A program made the position numbers and the translations under genes. The notes under the pieces were generated by a model that was not told where the DNA came from, searched no databases, and saw only the letters and a program-made list of their open reading frames with translations. A DNA stretch of 64,000 nt. Origin: Paludibacteraceae bacterium (GTDB lineage: Bacteria; Bacteroidota; Bacteroidia; Bacteroidales; Paludibacteraceae). The DNA lies in assembly GCA_017647145.1 (NCBI GenBank), contig JAGCLD010000023.1, positions 1-64,000 of the forward strand, read 5' to 3'. Positions 46,549 to 54,856 of the stretch are shown in pieces (the first letter of the stretch is position 1; every line of letters begins with the position of its first letter).

Positions 46549-47280
46549 TTATTCAAATTGGATGTGTGCTTTGCAAAGGGATGTTCCTTCTGTGTTGCGA
46601 ATGTCAATCTCATCGCCTTCGCCTGATGCAGAACGGTAGATGTACACCTCCTCGCCATACAGTGCTTCTCGCAGATAGTTGATGTCAAATCTCCTAATGC
46701 GGTGTTGATAGAGCTTTTCAAGGGGATAGGTGTCCAACATCCACTCCACATATTTCATGCTGTTGGTGTGGTTGTTATAGTCTATATCGCTATAACTCAC
46801 CTTGTGTTGCCCCACTTTCTGAGCGTCTGTCAAGGCTCCAATCCGCTGAGGCTTTTCTATGTGTCCGTTCTCACCGGTGGCAAATTTTACTAAGTCTGGA
46901 CGGCTCTGTAGATTCACAGGACGACGACTCTCAATGTCTATCAATGCCCATTGAGAGCATGCGGCTCCCATCTCTTCGCCTTGCTTGTCATACACTACAA
47001 AATGGCGTGTGGTAAGCAGTCTTCCATAGTCCTCCACCCATGTCTCAATCTCAAAGGATTCATACTGCTTGGGCAGACGTTTCATCTCTATCGAGAGTTG
47101 GGATAACACCCAAGTGATGCCTTGGCGTATCATCTCCACAGCACCAAAACCGTTTTCTTCGGCGGCAAGTCCGGCAGCATTGAGCAGGTAGCTTTCTAAA
47201 GGAGATAGACGCAACTGCTCGTTGCCGTCTATCTCCTGTGGATATACAAAAAATGTGTATCGATTGTGTAATTCTTTCAT
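46549..47280 (-). CDS. Acyl-ACP thioesterase
   Basis: Hotdog-fold FatA/FatB-type thioesterase of 243 residues with two tandem hotdog halves. The N-terminal half includes GITWVLSQLSIEMKRLPKQYE. The second includes the active-site region SYSDIDYNNHTNSMKYVEWMLD (Asp, Asn and His). It releases fatty acids from acyl carrier protein. Cotranscribed with valS (36-nt gap) and tilS. Confidence 0.9.
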   Translation of the reverse strand: MKELHNRYTFFVYPQEIDGNEQLRLSPLESYLLNAAGLAAEENGFGAVEMIRQGITWVLSQLSIEMKRLPKQYESFEIETWVEDYGRLLTTRHFVVYDKQGEEMGAACSQWALIDIESRRPVNLQSRPDLVKFATGENGHIEKPQRIGALTDAQKVGQHKVSYSDIDYNNHTNSMKYVEWMLDTYPLEKLYQHRIRRFDINYLREALYGEEVYIYRSASGEGDEIDIRNTEGTSLCKAHIQFE

Positions 47281-47316
47281 ACTTAGGTTTTATGGGGAAA
47301 ATTAGGCTTAATCAAC

Positions 47317-49947
47317 TTAGTTGCCTGCACTCCCTTTCAATTGCGCAATGCTGGCACGCAAGGTCTCAATCTTGCTTTCTGCGTCGGCTTTCTTCTTGCG
47401 TTCTAATTCCACAATCTCAGGTTTGGCATTGGTCACAAAGCGCTCATTGCCCAATTTCTTCATCACACCTTCAAGGAAACCTTCAAAGTAGCGAATCTTT
47501 TCTTCCATCTTCACGATTTCTTCTTCCACATTGATTTTGTCTTTCATCGGAATGGCATACTCTTTGGTGCTCACCATGAAAGTGGCTGCGGTTGGGTCTT
47601 TTTCAGCGTGGACGATTTCTGCTAAGTTACACATCTTGGCTATCACAGAATTGTAAGCAACATTGTGCTCTCCATTATAGATGTGGAGGCTCAAGGTTTC
47701 TTTTTGTGGTATATTGCGTTCCAAGCGAATTGTGCGCACACCGGCCACCACTTGTTTCACTCCTTCAAAGTCATTGAGCAATGCTTGGTTGGCATCGCTG
47801 CATGCGGCTTGTTGGCTCACCATGATGCTCTCGCCATCTTGACGTTCTTTCAGTGCATGCCATATTTCTTCGGTGATAAATGGCATGAATGGGTGGAGTA
47901 GGAGAGTGAGTTGTTCGAAATAGTCGATAATGCTTGCATAACTCTTGCTGTCAATTGGCTGACCATAAGCTGGTTTTACCATCTCAAGCAACCATGCTGA
48001 AAACTCGTCCCAGAAGAGTTTGTACACCGTCATCAAGGCTTCGCTCAGACGATACTTTGTGAAGTGGTCGTTGATTTCGGCTTGAGTGGCTTTCAGTCGC
48101 TCGCCAAACCATTCTAAGGCCAAACGGGCTGAATCAGGTTGTTCGATGTCGGCTACTTGCCAACCTTTCACAAGGCGCAATGCATTCCATATCTTGTTGT
48201 TAAAGTTACGTCCTTGTTCACACAGACTTTCGTCAAACAAAATGTCATTGCCTGCTGGTGCACAAAGCAACATTCCCATGCGCACGCCGTCTGCACCATA
48301 CTTGTCTATCAAGTTTAGCGGGTCAGGGCTATTGCCTAATTGCTTACTCATCTTCCTACCTTGATTGTCACGCACAATGCCGGTGAAATACACATTCTTA
48401 AATGGCATCTTGCCGTTGTATTCATAGCCCGCCATAATCATGCGTGCCACCCAGAAGAAGATAATGTCCGGACCGGTCACAAGGTCGTTGGTTGGGTAGT
48501 AATAACTAATTTCTTCGTTACCCGGGTTGTTAATGCCGTCAAAGAGGGAAATCGGCCACAACCACGAACTGAACCAGGTGTCCAGGCAGTCTTCGTCTTG
48601 ACGAAGGTCGTTCTGAGTTAATGCTGCATTGCCGGTCTTAGCCTTGGCTTTGGTAAGGGCTTCTTCCACAGTGGCAGCCACTACATAACCTCCCTCTGGT
48701 AAGTAATAAGCAGGTATGCGATGACCCCACCACAACTGACGGCTGATACACCAGTCCTTGATATTTTCCAACCAGTGACGATAGGTGTTTTTGTATTTGG
48801 AAGGATAAAATTTAATCTCGTCGTTCATCACAGGTGGCAAAGCTATCTGTGCCAAATGCTCCATCTTCAAGAACCATTGCATGGAGAGTTTGGGTTCGAT
48901 GGGCACATTGGTGCGCTCGCTGCAACCCACCTTGTTGGTATAAGCCTCCACTTTTTCCAGCAATCCGGCAGCAGCCAAGTCTTTTTCGATTTGTTCTCTC
49001 ACGTCAAAACGGTCCATACCTACATACAGTCCCGCAGCTTCGCTCAATGTACCATTGTCATTGAAGATGTCAATGCTAGGCAAATTGTATTTCTCGCCGA
49101 GCATGTAGTCGTTCACGTCGTGAGCAGGGGTCACTTTCAAGCATCCCGTACCAAACTCCACATCTACATACTCGTCTTCAATCACAGGTATCTCTCTTCC
49201 CACCAATGGCACAATCACCTTCTTGCCCTTCAGCCATTGGGTCTTTTCGTTATTGGGGTTAATACACATGGCTGTATCACCCATGATGGTTTCGGGGCGA
49301 GTAGTGGCTACAATGGCATAACCATCTTCTCCCACCACTTTATAACGTAAATAGTATAACTTGCCTTGATTTTCCTTGAAAATTACTTCTTCGTCACTCA
49401 GAGCTGTTAAAGCTTTCGGATCCCAGTTCACCATGCGAACTCCTCTGTAGATCAATCCCTTCTCATATAAGTCGCAGAACACTTTATACACACCTTCACT
49501 GCGTTTTTCGTCCATGGTAAAAGCGGTGCGATCCCAGTCACACGAAGCACCAAGCTTGCGCAACTGTTGCAAAATGATGCCCCCATGCTCGTGAGTCCAT
49601 TCCCAAGCGTGTTTCAAAAATTCATCACGCGTCAAGTCACTCTTCTTAATCCCTTGTTGGGCAAGACGATTCACAACCTTTGCTTCTGTTGCAATAGAAG
49701 CATGGTCCGTTCCCGGAACCCACAACGCATTCTTACCCGTCATGCGAGCACGTCTCACCAAAATGTCTTGAATCGTGTTGTTCAACATATGACCCATATG
49801 TAGCACGCCGGTTACATTGGGGGGAGGAATCACAATGCAATAAGGTTCTCTGCCATCTGGCTTAGAACTAAACAACTTCTGATCCAACCAATATTGATAC
49901 CATTTACCTTCTACTTCTGATGGGTTGTATTTACTTGCCAATTCCAT
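47317..49947 (-). CDS. valS: Valyl-tRNA synthetase
   Basis: Class I synthetase of 876 residues. HIGH motif as HMGH in [14 protein letters not shown] (about 42-55), the CP1 editing domain ([19 protein letters not shown]...), KMSKS as [14 protein letters not shown] (about 518), anticodon-binding domain and a C-terminal coiled-coil arm (about 810-876, Lys/Glu-rich). The ATG at 49947 ([16 protein letters not shown]) is preferred over a TTG four codons upstream. First gene of the operon valS, thioesterase, tilS, LuxR-like regulator. Confidence 0.97.
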   Translation of the reverse strand: MELASKYNPSEVEGKWYQYWLDQKLFSSKPDGREPYCIVIPPPNVTGVLHMGHMLNNTIQDILVRRARMTGKNALWVPGTDHASIATEAKVVNRLAQQGIKKSDLTRDEFLKHAWEWTHEHGGIILQQLRKLGASCDWDRTAFTMDEKRSEGVYKVFCDLYEKGLIYRGVRMVNWDPKALTALSDEEVIFKENQGKLYYLRYKVVGEDGYAIVATTRPETIMGDTAMCINPNNEKTQWLKGKKVIVPLVGREIPVIEDEYVDVEFGTGCLKVTPAHDVNDYMLGEKYNLPSIDIFNDNGTLSEAAGLYVGMDRFDVREQIEKDLAAAGLLEKVEAYTNKVGCSERTNVPIEPKLSMQWFLKMEHLAQIALPPVMNDEIKFYPSKYKNTYRHWLENIKDWCISRQLWWGHRIPAYYLPEGGYVVAATVEEALTKAKAKTGNAALTQNDLRQDEDCLDTWFSSWLWPISLFDGINNPGNEEISYYYPTNDLVTGPDIIFFWVARMIMAGYEYNGKMPFKNVYFTGIVRDNQGRKMSKQLGNSPDPLNLIDKYGADGVRMGMLLCAPAGNDILFDESLCEQGRNFNNKIWNALRLVKGWQVADIEQPDSARLALEWFGERLKATQAEINDHFTKYRLSEALMTVYKLFWDEFSAWLLEMVKPAYGQPIDSKSYASIIDYFEQLTLLLHPFMPFITEEIWHALKERQDGESIMVSQQAACSDANQALLNDFEGVKQVVAGVRTIRLERNIPQKETLSLHIYNGEHNVAYNSVIAKMCNLAEIVHAEKDPTAATFMVSTKEYAIPMKDKINVEEEIVKMEEKIRYFEGFLEGVMKKLGNERFVTNAKPEIVELERKKKADAESKIETLRASIAQLKGSAGN

Positions 49948-50011
49948 AGGATTATACAATTTCTATATGATACTTAAAAAATAAAGTTGCAGTTTATGCC
50001 AACTTCACATG

Positions 50012-50042
50012 CAAAAGTAATAAAAACAAAAGAAAATCACAA
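50012..50042 (-). promoter_or_regulatory. Promoter of valS operon
   Basis: Minus-strand TACTTTTG (50019-50012) and TTGT (50042-50039), spacer 19 nt; leader about 60 nt. Confidence 0.8.
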
Positions 50043-50075
50043 CCTGCAAACGAAAATATATCATCACACCCTAAT

Positions 50076-50208
50076 AAAAAAACAACTCTACGCGTCAGCG
50101 CAGAGTCAATGATGCGATTATCAAGAGCAAAATGCTCTAAAAAAAAGAAAGGTTGTCGTCTCGACAACCCAATCTTTACTTAACCTTAAATCTAATACCA
50201 TGAAAAAC
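50076..50208 (-). ncRNA. Candidate small RNA upstream of valS
   Basis: A perfect minus-strand promoter, TTGT (50245-50242), 19 nt, TAATTTTG (50222-50215), opens a region with no gene. About 40 nt further comes a stem GGTTGTCG/CGACAACC (50169-50151) with a T-rich tail (50150-50139). Two more hairpins follow: AGAGCA/TGCTCT (50138-50124), and CTCTGCGC with GCGTAGAG (50105-50086), the latter trailed by seven T. The RNA would be about 70 nt to the first stop or 133 nt to the second. It could resemble the small RNAs known only from Bacteroidales; I cannot test that here. Confidence 0.55.
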
Positions 50209-50650
50209 ACGTTGCAAAATTACACACTATATTTTATATATACAAGAAAAATAATGAAAAAATATGCTTTGCAACATGATTTTGTAAAATCCCATCCCTC
50301 TGCCTCGCTCTGATCTTGAGATTATCACCAATACTTCTCCACTAAAACTACTATAACCACCAGAGCTACTTGAACCTTAGGTTTCTAACCTCACTCTAAA
50401 AAACCTCCGGCAAGATATCTATAAAATTTGTAAAATAAAAGGTTTTAATTTCCTTATATATAAACACTAATCGCACTGTCGCCCTAGGTTAGGGGGACGA
50501 GCGAAACGAAGTGAAGCGGAGGGGGTCCGTCTATGTATCTACAATGAACATCCTCCAGCGCAGCGTACTACAGGGATCCACCTGTACTACAGTGAGCGAA
50601 ACATACGTCCCCTACATCACTCCGTGAGCGTTCTAACACCTACCAAATAC

Positions 50651-50716
50651 GTAGGATACACGTAGGATAGTCGTAGGATACACGTAGGATAGTCGTAGGA
50701 TACACGTAGGATAAAA
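50651..50716. repeat. 11-bp phased tandem repeat, locus E
   Basis: Six units: GTAGGATACAC and GTAGGATAGTC alternate strictly (50651, 50662, 50673, 50684, 50695), then GTAGGATAAAA (50706). The reverse complement reads TATCCTAC, the same core as loci B and C. Confidence 0.92.
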
Positions 50717-50817
50717 ATATCCTTAAGCAACAAAAAAGATAGTTGAAAAACAAAAAATCTCCAAGAAATACCATTCACCAACGACTGCAACAAACTCTCT
50801 ATAGTTCACATAGTGAC

Positions 50818-50976
50818 CATCCTATAGCAAGCAAAGCGCAGCGTCCTGTAGCGAATGTAATGAGCGTCCTGTAGGCTTCGCCGTCCTGTAGCTCACATCG
50901 TGAGCGTCCTGTAGGTCTCCGACCGTCCTATGGCAAGCGAAGCGAAGCGTCCTGTTGTGGGTGAAACGAACGTCCT
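50818..50976. repeat. Irregular array of CGTCCTGTAG words with mini-hairpin spacers
   Basis: CGTCCTGTAG or a close variant lies at 50818, 50842, 50865, 50882, 50905, 50924, 50948 and 50971 (17-24 bp apart). The spacers differ but several are small palindromes: GGCTTCGCC, CTCACATCGTGAG, GGTCTCCGACC. A decayed version seems to run from about 50540 (TACTACAGG, GTGAGCG words). Gene-free region 49948-51225; no coding frame of note. Confidence 0.7.
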
Positions 50977-51044
50977 ATTTTAACATAAAAATACCCCGAA
51001 AGTGAAAAATAAGAACGAAATGTGAAAAAACATGCAAATATAAC

Positions 51045-51075
51045 TTGTATTTTCACAATTCATTTCCTACCTTTG
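51045..51075 (+). promoter_or_regulatory. Promoter of outer-membrane barrel gene
   Basis: TTGT (51045-51048), 19 nt, TACCTTTG (51068-51075). The leader of about 145 nt is long. Confidence 0.8.
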
Positions 51076-51225
51076 CCAAATGATGTATGAACTTTTGATT
51101 TTGTGGGTAAAAAATGCAATAAAAACACGCAAACAACGTTATACATTATAATAAAGTGGCTTAGGATTACATGTCTGTAAGCCAATAAAAAACATATTGT
51201 AAGAAAAACGTAGGTAAACTAACTT

Positions 51226-52158
51226 ATGATGAAAGTCCTTAAAACAACTGCAAGATGCATGGCCTTCATTGTAGCCATGGCTGCTTCTATTTCGACTACA
51301 GCGTTTGCAAACACAAAAAACTCCTTAGGGTTGTGGCTGGAGGGAGGGGCTTCTTCCTTCCTTGACAACATGGATCAAACTAAAAATGCATTCGGAGGTG
51401 GAGGCGCTTTCGGAGTCGGTTATGAATTACAACACAAAAGATTCTTGTTTAATCTCGGTGTGGAATTTCAATACGCTTCTACATCAATCACTATGAACCC
51501 AATCACAGAAGGTCCAATCAATATGATTGATGATGACCCAATGAATACTCCTGACCTCAGAAGATACAACGGATATTTCGAATTCGTTAAAAGAAATGAC
51601 ATCGCCAACCTCGGTACGGTCAATATCCCGGTTATGTTCGGTGGTAAGTTTAATAACTTCTACTTCCTCGTGGGAGCTAAAGTCGGTGCGCAGATGATGA
51701 CCTCATCTAAGGTGAAAGCTGAAGTGAAACACACCGGTGAATACCTCGCATTTATCGACCCATTCCAAAACATGCCTAATCACTATTTCTCTACTAATAA
51801 TGTGGAGTCTAATCCAAACTCTGCATTCTTCTTCGGAACTATTGATGTGAAGGCTGCCTTAGAACTTGGATATGCTTTTGGTAATCCTAAAAATGTTGCA
51901 CAATACAGACTCGGTGTGTTTGCCGACTATGGAATTCTCAATGCAAACGTCGGAGTGAAAAACAATTCCTTTGTCACTCTTCCACAAGGTAATGACTTGC
52001 AATACCAACAAGTGTTCAATGCAATTCAACAATCATCTAACCATATTTATTCTACAAATCTCGCACAAGGTAAAAACGTAAACACTTTGTTTGCAGGTGT
52101 AAAATTCACAATATGGTTTAGATTACCAAGTAAAACTGACTGCCGTTGCGAATTCTAA
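51226..52158 (+). CDS. Outer-membrane beta-barrel protein
   Basis: Protein of 310 residues. Signal peptide cleaved near AFA-N (residue 29), then alternating strands typical of the OmpA-N/OMP_b-brl group (GLWLEGGASSFLD, AFGGGGAFGVGYELQHKRFLFNLGVEFQY, FGGKFNNFYFLVGAKVGAQM, YRLGVFADYGILNANVGVK, NTLFAGVKFTIWFRL). No OmpA-C peptidoglycan domain follows. Two ATG codons (51226 and 51229) are equally good starts. Only 5 nt from the PAP2 gene. Function unknown beyond being an outer-membrane protein. Confidence 0.8.
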   Translation: MMKVLKTTARCMAFIVAMAASISTTAFANTKNSLGLWLEGGASSFLDNMDQTKNAFGGGGAFGVGYELQHKRFLFNLGVEFQYASTSITMNPITEGPINMIDDDPMNTPDLRRYNGYFEFVKRNDIANLGTVNIPVMFGGKFNNFYFLVGAKVGAQMMTSSKVKAEVKHTGEYLAFIDPFQNMPNHYFSTNNVESNPNSAFFFGTIDVKAALELGYAFGNPKNVAQYRLGVFADYGILNANVGVKNNSFVTLPQGNDLQYQQVFNAIQQSSNHIYSTNLAQGKNVNTLFAGVKFTIWFRLPSKTDCRCEF

Positions 52159-52163
52159 TCTAA

Positions 52164-52829
52164 ATGAAGCAGTTCAAAATAAAGGATTATTACACTTTCC
52201 TTTTACTACTAATAATAGGGGTAATCGCTGGAGCGATTGCCCTTATTCTTCTTCCTAAACACACAATACACATCTCCCTCACTGCACATCATTCACCTGC
52301 TGCTGATGTGTTTTTCAGAGGCTATACTCACTTGGGTGAACCTTGGGTGTGGGCGCTGGCTGTTGTCTTTCTCTTTGTTAGATACAAAGATGCAATACTC
52401 ATCATTGCCTCACAACTCACGGCTGGCCTCTTTGCACAGATAATTAAACACATTTGTCACGCACCACGGCCAAAAGTCTATTTTGCACAACACTTCCCGG
52501 AAATCACACTCTATCAAGTTCCTGGCGTGCAACTTCACTCTTGGTATAGCTTCCCATCTGGACACACCACGACTGCTTTTGCTCTTTTTATGGCGCTTAC
52601 ATGCATATTGGCGACCCGCAACAAGCCTCTGCAAGCACTCTTCTTCTGTATGGCACTTCTTGTGGCTTACTCGCGCATCTATCTTTCGCAACACTTTCTT
52701 GTGGATGTGTGGGCGGGTGCAATCATAGGTACATGCTCGGCAATAATCTGGGCATACTATCTAAATAAAAGCAATGCGCCCGCTTTGCAATCTTCGCTAA
52801 TGAAAATAAACAGAAAGAAAAACGCCTGA
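52164..52829 (+). CDS. PAP2 family membrane phosphatase
   Basis: Lipid-phosphate phosphatase of 221 residues with about six membrane helices. All three catalytic motifs are present: KHICHAPRP (Lys95 to Pro103), PSGH (131-134, general-acid His134), and SRIYLSQHFLVD (Arg171, nucleophile His177, Asp181). Substrate may be undecaprenyl pyrophosphate, lipid A phosphate or phosphatidylglycerol phosphate. Cotranscribed with the preceding barrel gene. Confidence 0.92.
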   Translation: MKQFKIKDYYTFLLLLIIGVIAGAIALILLPKHTIHISLTAHHSPAADVFFRGYTHLGEPWVWALAVVFLFVRYKDAILIIASQLTAGLFAQIIKHICHAPRPKVYFAQHFPEITLYQVPGVQLHSWYSFPSGHTTTAFALFMALTCILATRNKPLQALFFCMALLVAYSRIYLSQHFLVDVWAGAIIGTCSAIIWAYYLNKSNAPALQSSLMKINRKKNA

Positions 52830-52949
52830 TTCTATAGGCTATTTCAAAAATATACACTAACTTTGCACCCGCAAAAGAAATTTTGCATAATAAATGTGGG
52901 ATTGTGAAGACAAGACCATTATTGTTCAACTTATAACTTTATTTGTTCT

Positions 52950-53219
52950 ATGTATTTAACTTCTGAAAAAAAAGAAGAAATCTTTGGCAAGTACGGTAAA
53001 TCAACTAAAGATACCGGCTCTGCTGAATCACAAATCGCTTTGTTTACTTATCGTATTAACCACTTGACTGGTCACTTGCAAAACCACAAGAAAGACTTTG
53101 CAACTGAACGTGCTTTGGTAACATTAGTAGGAAAACGTCGTCGTTTGCTTGACTATGTAAAAGCAAAAGATATCGAACGTTATCGTGCTATCATCAAAGA
53201 ATTAGGTATTCGTAAGTAA
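52950..53219 (+). CDS. rpsO: 30S ribosomal protein S15
   Basis: 89 residues, full length, with the TGSAESQIALFTYRINHLTGHL and GKRRRLLDYVK signatures. Binds 16S rRNA early in 30S assembly. TAACTTTG at 52858-52865 is a likely minus 7 box, giving a leader of about 80 nt that could hold the autoregulatory site known for rpsO elsewhere. Confidence 0.97.
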   Translation: MYLTSEKKEEIFGKYGKSTKDTGSAESQIALFTYRINHLTGHLQNHKKDFATERALVTLVGKRRRLLDYVKAKDIERYRAIIKELGIRK

Positions 53220-53240
53220 AAAATACGTATTACAAAACAA

Positions 53241-53273
53241 AAGAGGAGAATCTTCATTGAAGGTTCTCCTCTT
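53241..53273 (+). terminator. Terminator of rpsO
   Basis: AAGAGGAGAA (53241-53250) pairs with TTCTCCTCTT (53264-53273), with CTTC/GAAG inside. The T tract after it is weak. Confidence 0.65.
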
Positions 53274-53328
53274 GCTTATTATCTTCTTCTTGATGGAAGA
53301 TTCCGTCTAAGGATAGATGTGAGTTGAA

Positions 53329-54165
53329 TTATCGCTCTTTGTTTAAGTCAATATGGTGTACGTTCAAATCTTCTTGGAGAAACAAGCGAGCGGCAGTATG
53401 AAACTTCTCGATGGATTCTGTAGTGTAGTAACTGCAACCGCCCCCCATAGAGCATTTGGATTCTAATTCGGGATGACGACGTAAATAATCGGAAAGGCTC
53501 TCGGCTACTATGTCACCCTGTGATAAAAAGCGCACAGTGCTGGGCGCGTATTGTTTAATCTTGGGGAGTAGGAGAGGGTAGTGTGTACATCCTAAAATAA
53601 CACTGTCTATCAAGGGGTCTTTTGCTAAAAGATGATCAAGGTGACGCTTTACAAAGTAGTCTGCTCCTTCTGAGTCGGCTTCGCCATTCTCTATTAGGGG
53701 TACCCACATCGGACATGCTTCTGAGTGTAATACAATCTGAGGATGATACTTTTCAATCTCTATATCGTAGGACTGGGATTGTACTGTTCCTTGGGTTGCA
53801 AGAAGGCCCACATGGTGTGTATGTGTAAACTGACCAATCTGCTCAACAGTAGGGCGTATCACACCCAAAACGCGATGATGGTCTGAAATCAAAGGTAAAT
53901 CGCGTTGCTGTATAGAACGTAAGGCTTTAGCTGAAGCAGTGTTACATGCAAGAATCACTAACTCACATCCCATATCAAACAACTTCTTCACGCACTCCAA
54001 TGTGTATTGATACACAACTTCAAATGAACGAGTGCCATAAGGGGTACGAGCGTTGTCGCCAAAGTATATGTAGTCGTAAGCGGGAAGATGTTCTCGAATC
54101 TTCTCCAGTACAGTGAGTCCGCCATAACCGGAATCAAACACACCAATGGGACAATTGCGCTGCAT
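53329..54165 (-). CDS. murI: Glutamate racemase
   Basis: Makes D-glutamate for peptidoglycan. 278 residues. Asp/Ser of GVFDSGYGGLTVL at the N-terminus, first catalytic Cys in LACNTASAKAL (near 75) and the second in LGCTHYPLLL (near 194). Single gene immediately downstream of the SRP RNA gene on the same strand, 33 nt apart, with the RNA's T run between. Confidence 0.96.
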   Translation of the reverse strand: MQRNCPIGVFDSGYGGLTVLEKIREHLPAYDYIYFGDNARTPYGTRSFEVVYQYTLECVKKLFDMGCELVILACNTASAKALRSIQQRDLPLISDHHRVLGVIRPTVEQIGQFTHTHHVGLLATQGTVQSQSYDIEIEKYHPQIVLHSEACPMWVPLIENGEADSEGADYFVKRHLDHLLAKDPLIDSVILGCTHYPLLLPKIKQYAPSTVRFLSQGDIVAESLSDYLRRHPELESKCSMGGGCSYYTTESIEKFHTAARLFLQEDLNVHHIDLNKER

Positions 54166-54198
54166 ATATTTAAATTGAGCAAAAAGAATAATAAAAAA

Positions 54199-54295
54199 GG
54201 GTAAGCTTACTACATCGCACCGCTACGACCTCCTACCCTTGCTGCGGTCAGGCCCTGGGGGAGTTCAGAGGGAGCTGGTCGTGTAGGACTTACCC
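54199..54295 (-). ncRNA. ffs: Signal recognition particle RNA, small bacterial (4.5S) type
   Basis: Minus-strand RNA of 97 nt. Ends pair as GGGTAAG/CTTACCC. The Ffh-binding domain IV is clear: CCCCCAGG on one side and GCAGCAAGGGT on the other (symmetric loop CAGG/AGCA). The apical loop reads GCC-TGAC-CGC in place of the common GGAA loop. A run of T follows the 3' end. No Alu domain, as in other 4.5S RNAs. Confidence 0.92.
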
Positions 54296-54300
54296 ATCTG

Positions 54301-54331
54301 CAAAAGTACGCCTTTTATCTGAATTACACAA
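54301..54331 (-). promoter_or_regulatory. Promoter of SRP RNA
   Basis: Minus-strand TACTTTTG (54308-54301) ends 6 nt before the RNA; TTGT (54331-54328) is 19 nt upstream. The spacer plus TTGT is identical over 19 nt to a site upstream of lplA. Confidence 0.88.
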
Positions 54332-54590
54332 GACCGCCGAAAAAAATTAACCTTATTGATATAATTCTTCCGTCTGAATACGTATTCTCTGTTTCTCGTG
54401 TCCCTTCTCCTGTCATCGCTACTACGCTCTCTTTACGCACTCTAATTTTCATCCACGCTCTGTGTGTTTGCAACAATATAACAATAAATATGAATCCATT
54501 GTCTTACACCTAGAATGTTTGATGTTAAAATTAACCCTTGTGTGTAAAAAAAACTAAAATTATTTATGTTAAAAAATACCTGAAAAATAA

Positions 54591-54620
54591 TTTGTTTATT
54601 CGTTAAAATTTATAAATTTG
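54591..54620 (+). promoter_or_regulatory. Probable promoter of the giant T9SS gene
   Basis: TTTG (54591-54594), 18 nt, TAAATTTG (54613-54620). It lies in a very A/T-rich gene-free stretch (54340-54856) and would give a leader of about 230 nt. Nothing else recognised there. Confidence 0.6.
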
Positions 54621-54856
54621 CCAAATAAATAGGTAGTAAAGCGATATTAAAAGTGATTTAATGTTAATTAATCTGAAATTTAGAAACATGTGGCTTTGAA
54701 AAAATACATATACCTCCCATGTTAAATTAACATAAATATATGAATATATGCAAATATGTGTAAAAATAATACATGGAAAACAATGTGTATATACTTAATA
54801 AAACTACAAACAAAACACTAACTTAATATTCATTTAAATTATTAATTAAATTATCA

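Noticed and set aside
50202..50312. Short plus-strand open frame starting MKNTLQNYT
   Set aside because: The region is explained by a consensus minus-strand promoter and a candidate small RNA; no plus-strand signals support translation.
50651..50976. CRISPR array
   Set aside because: Repeat units are 10-11 bp, spacing is too short and uneven, and there are no cas genes.
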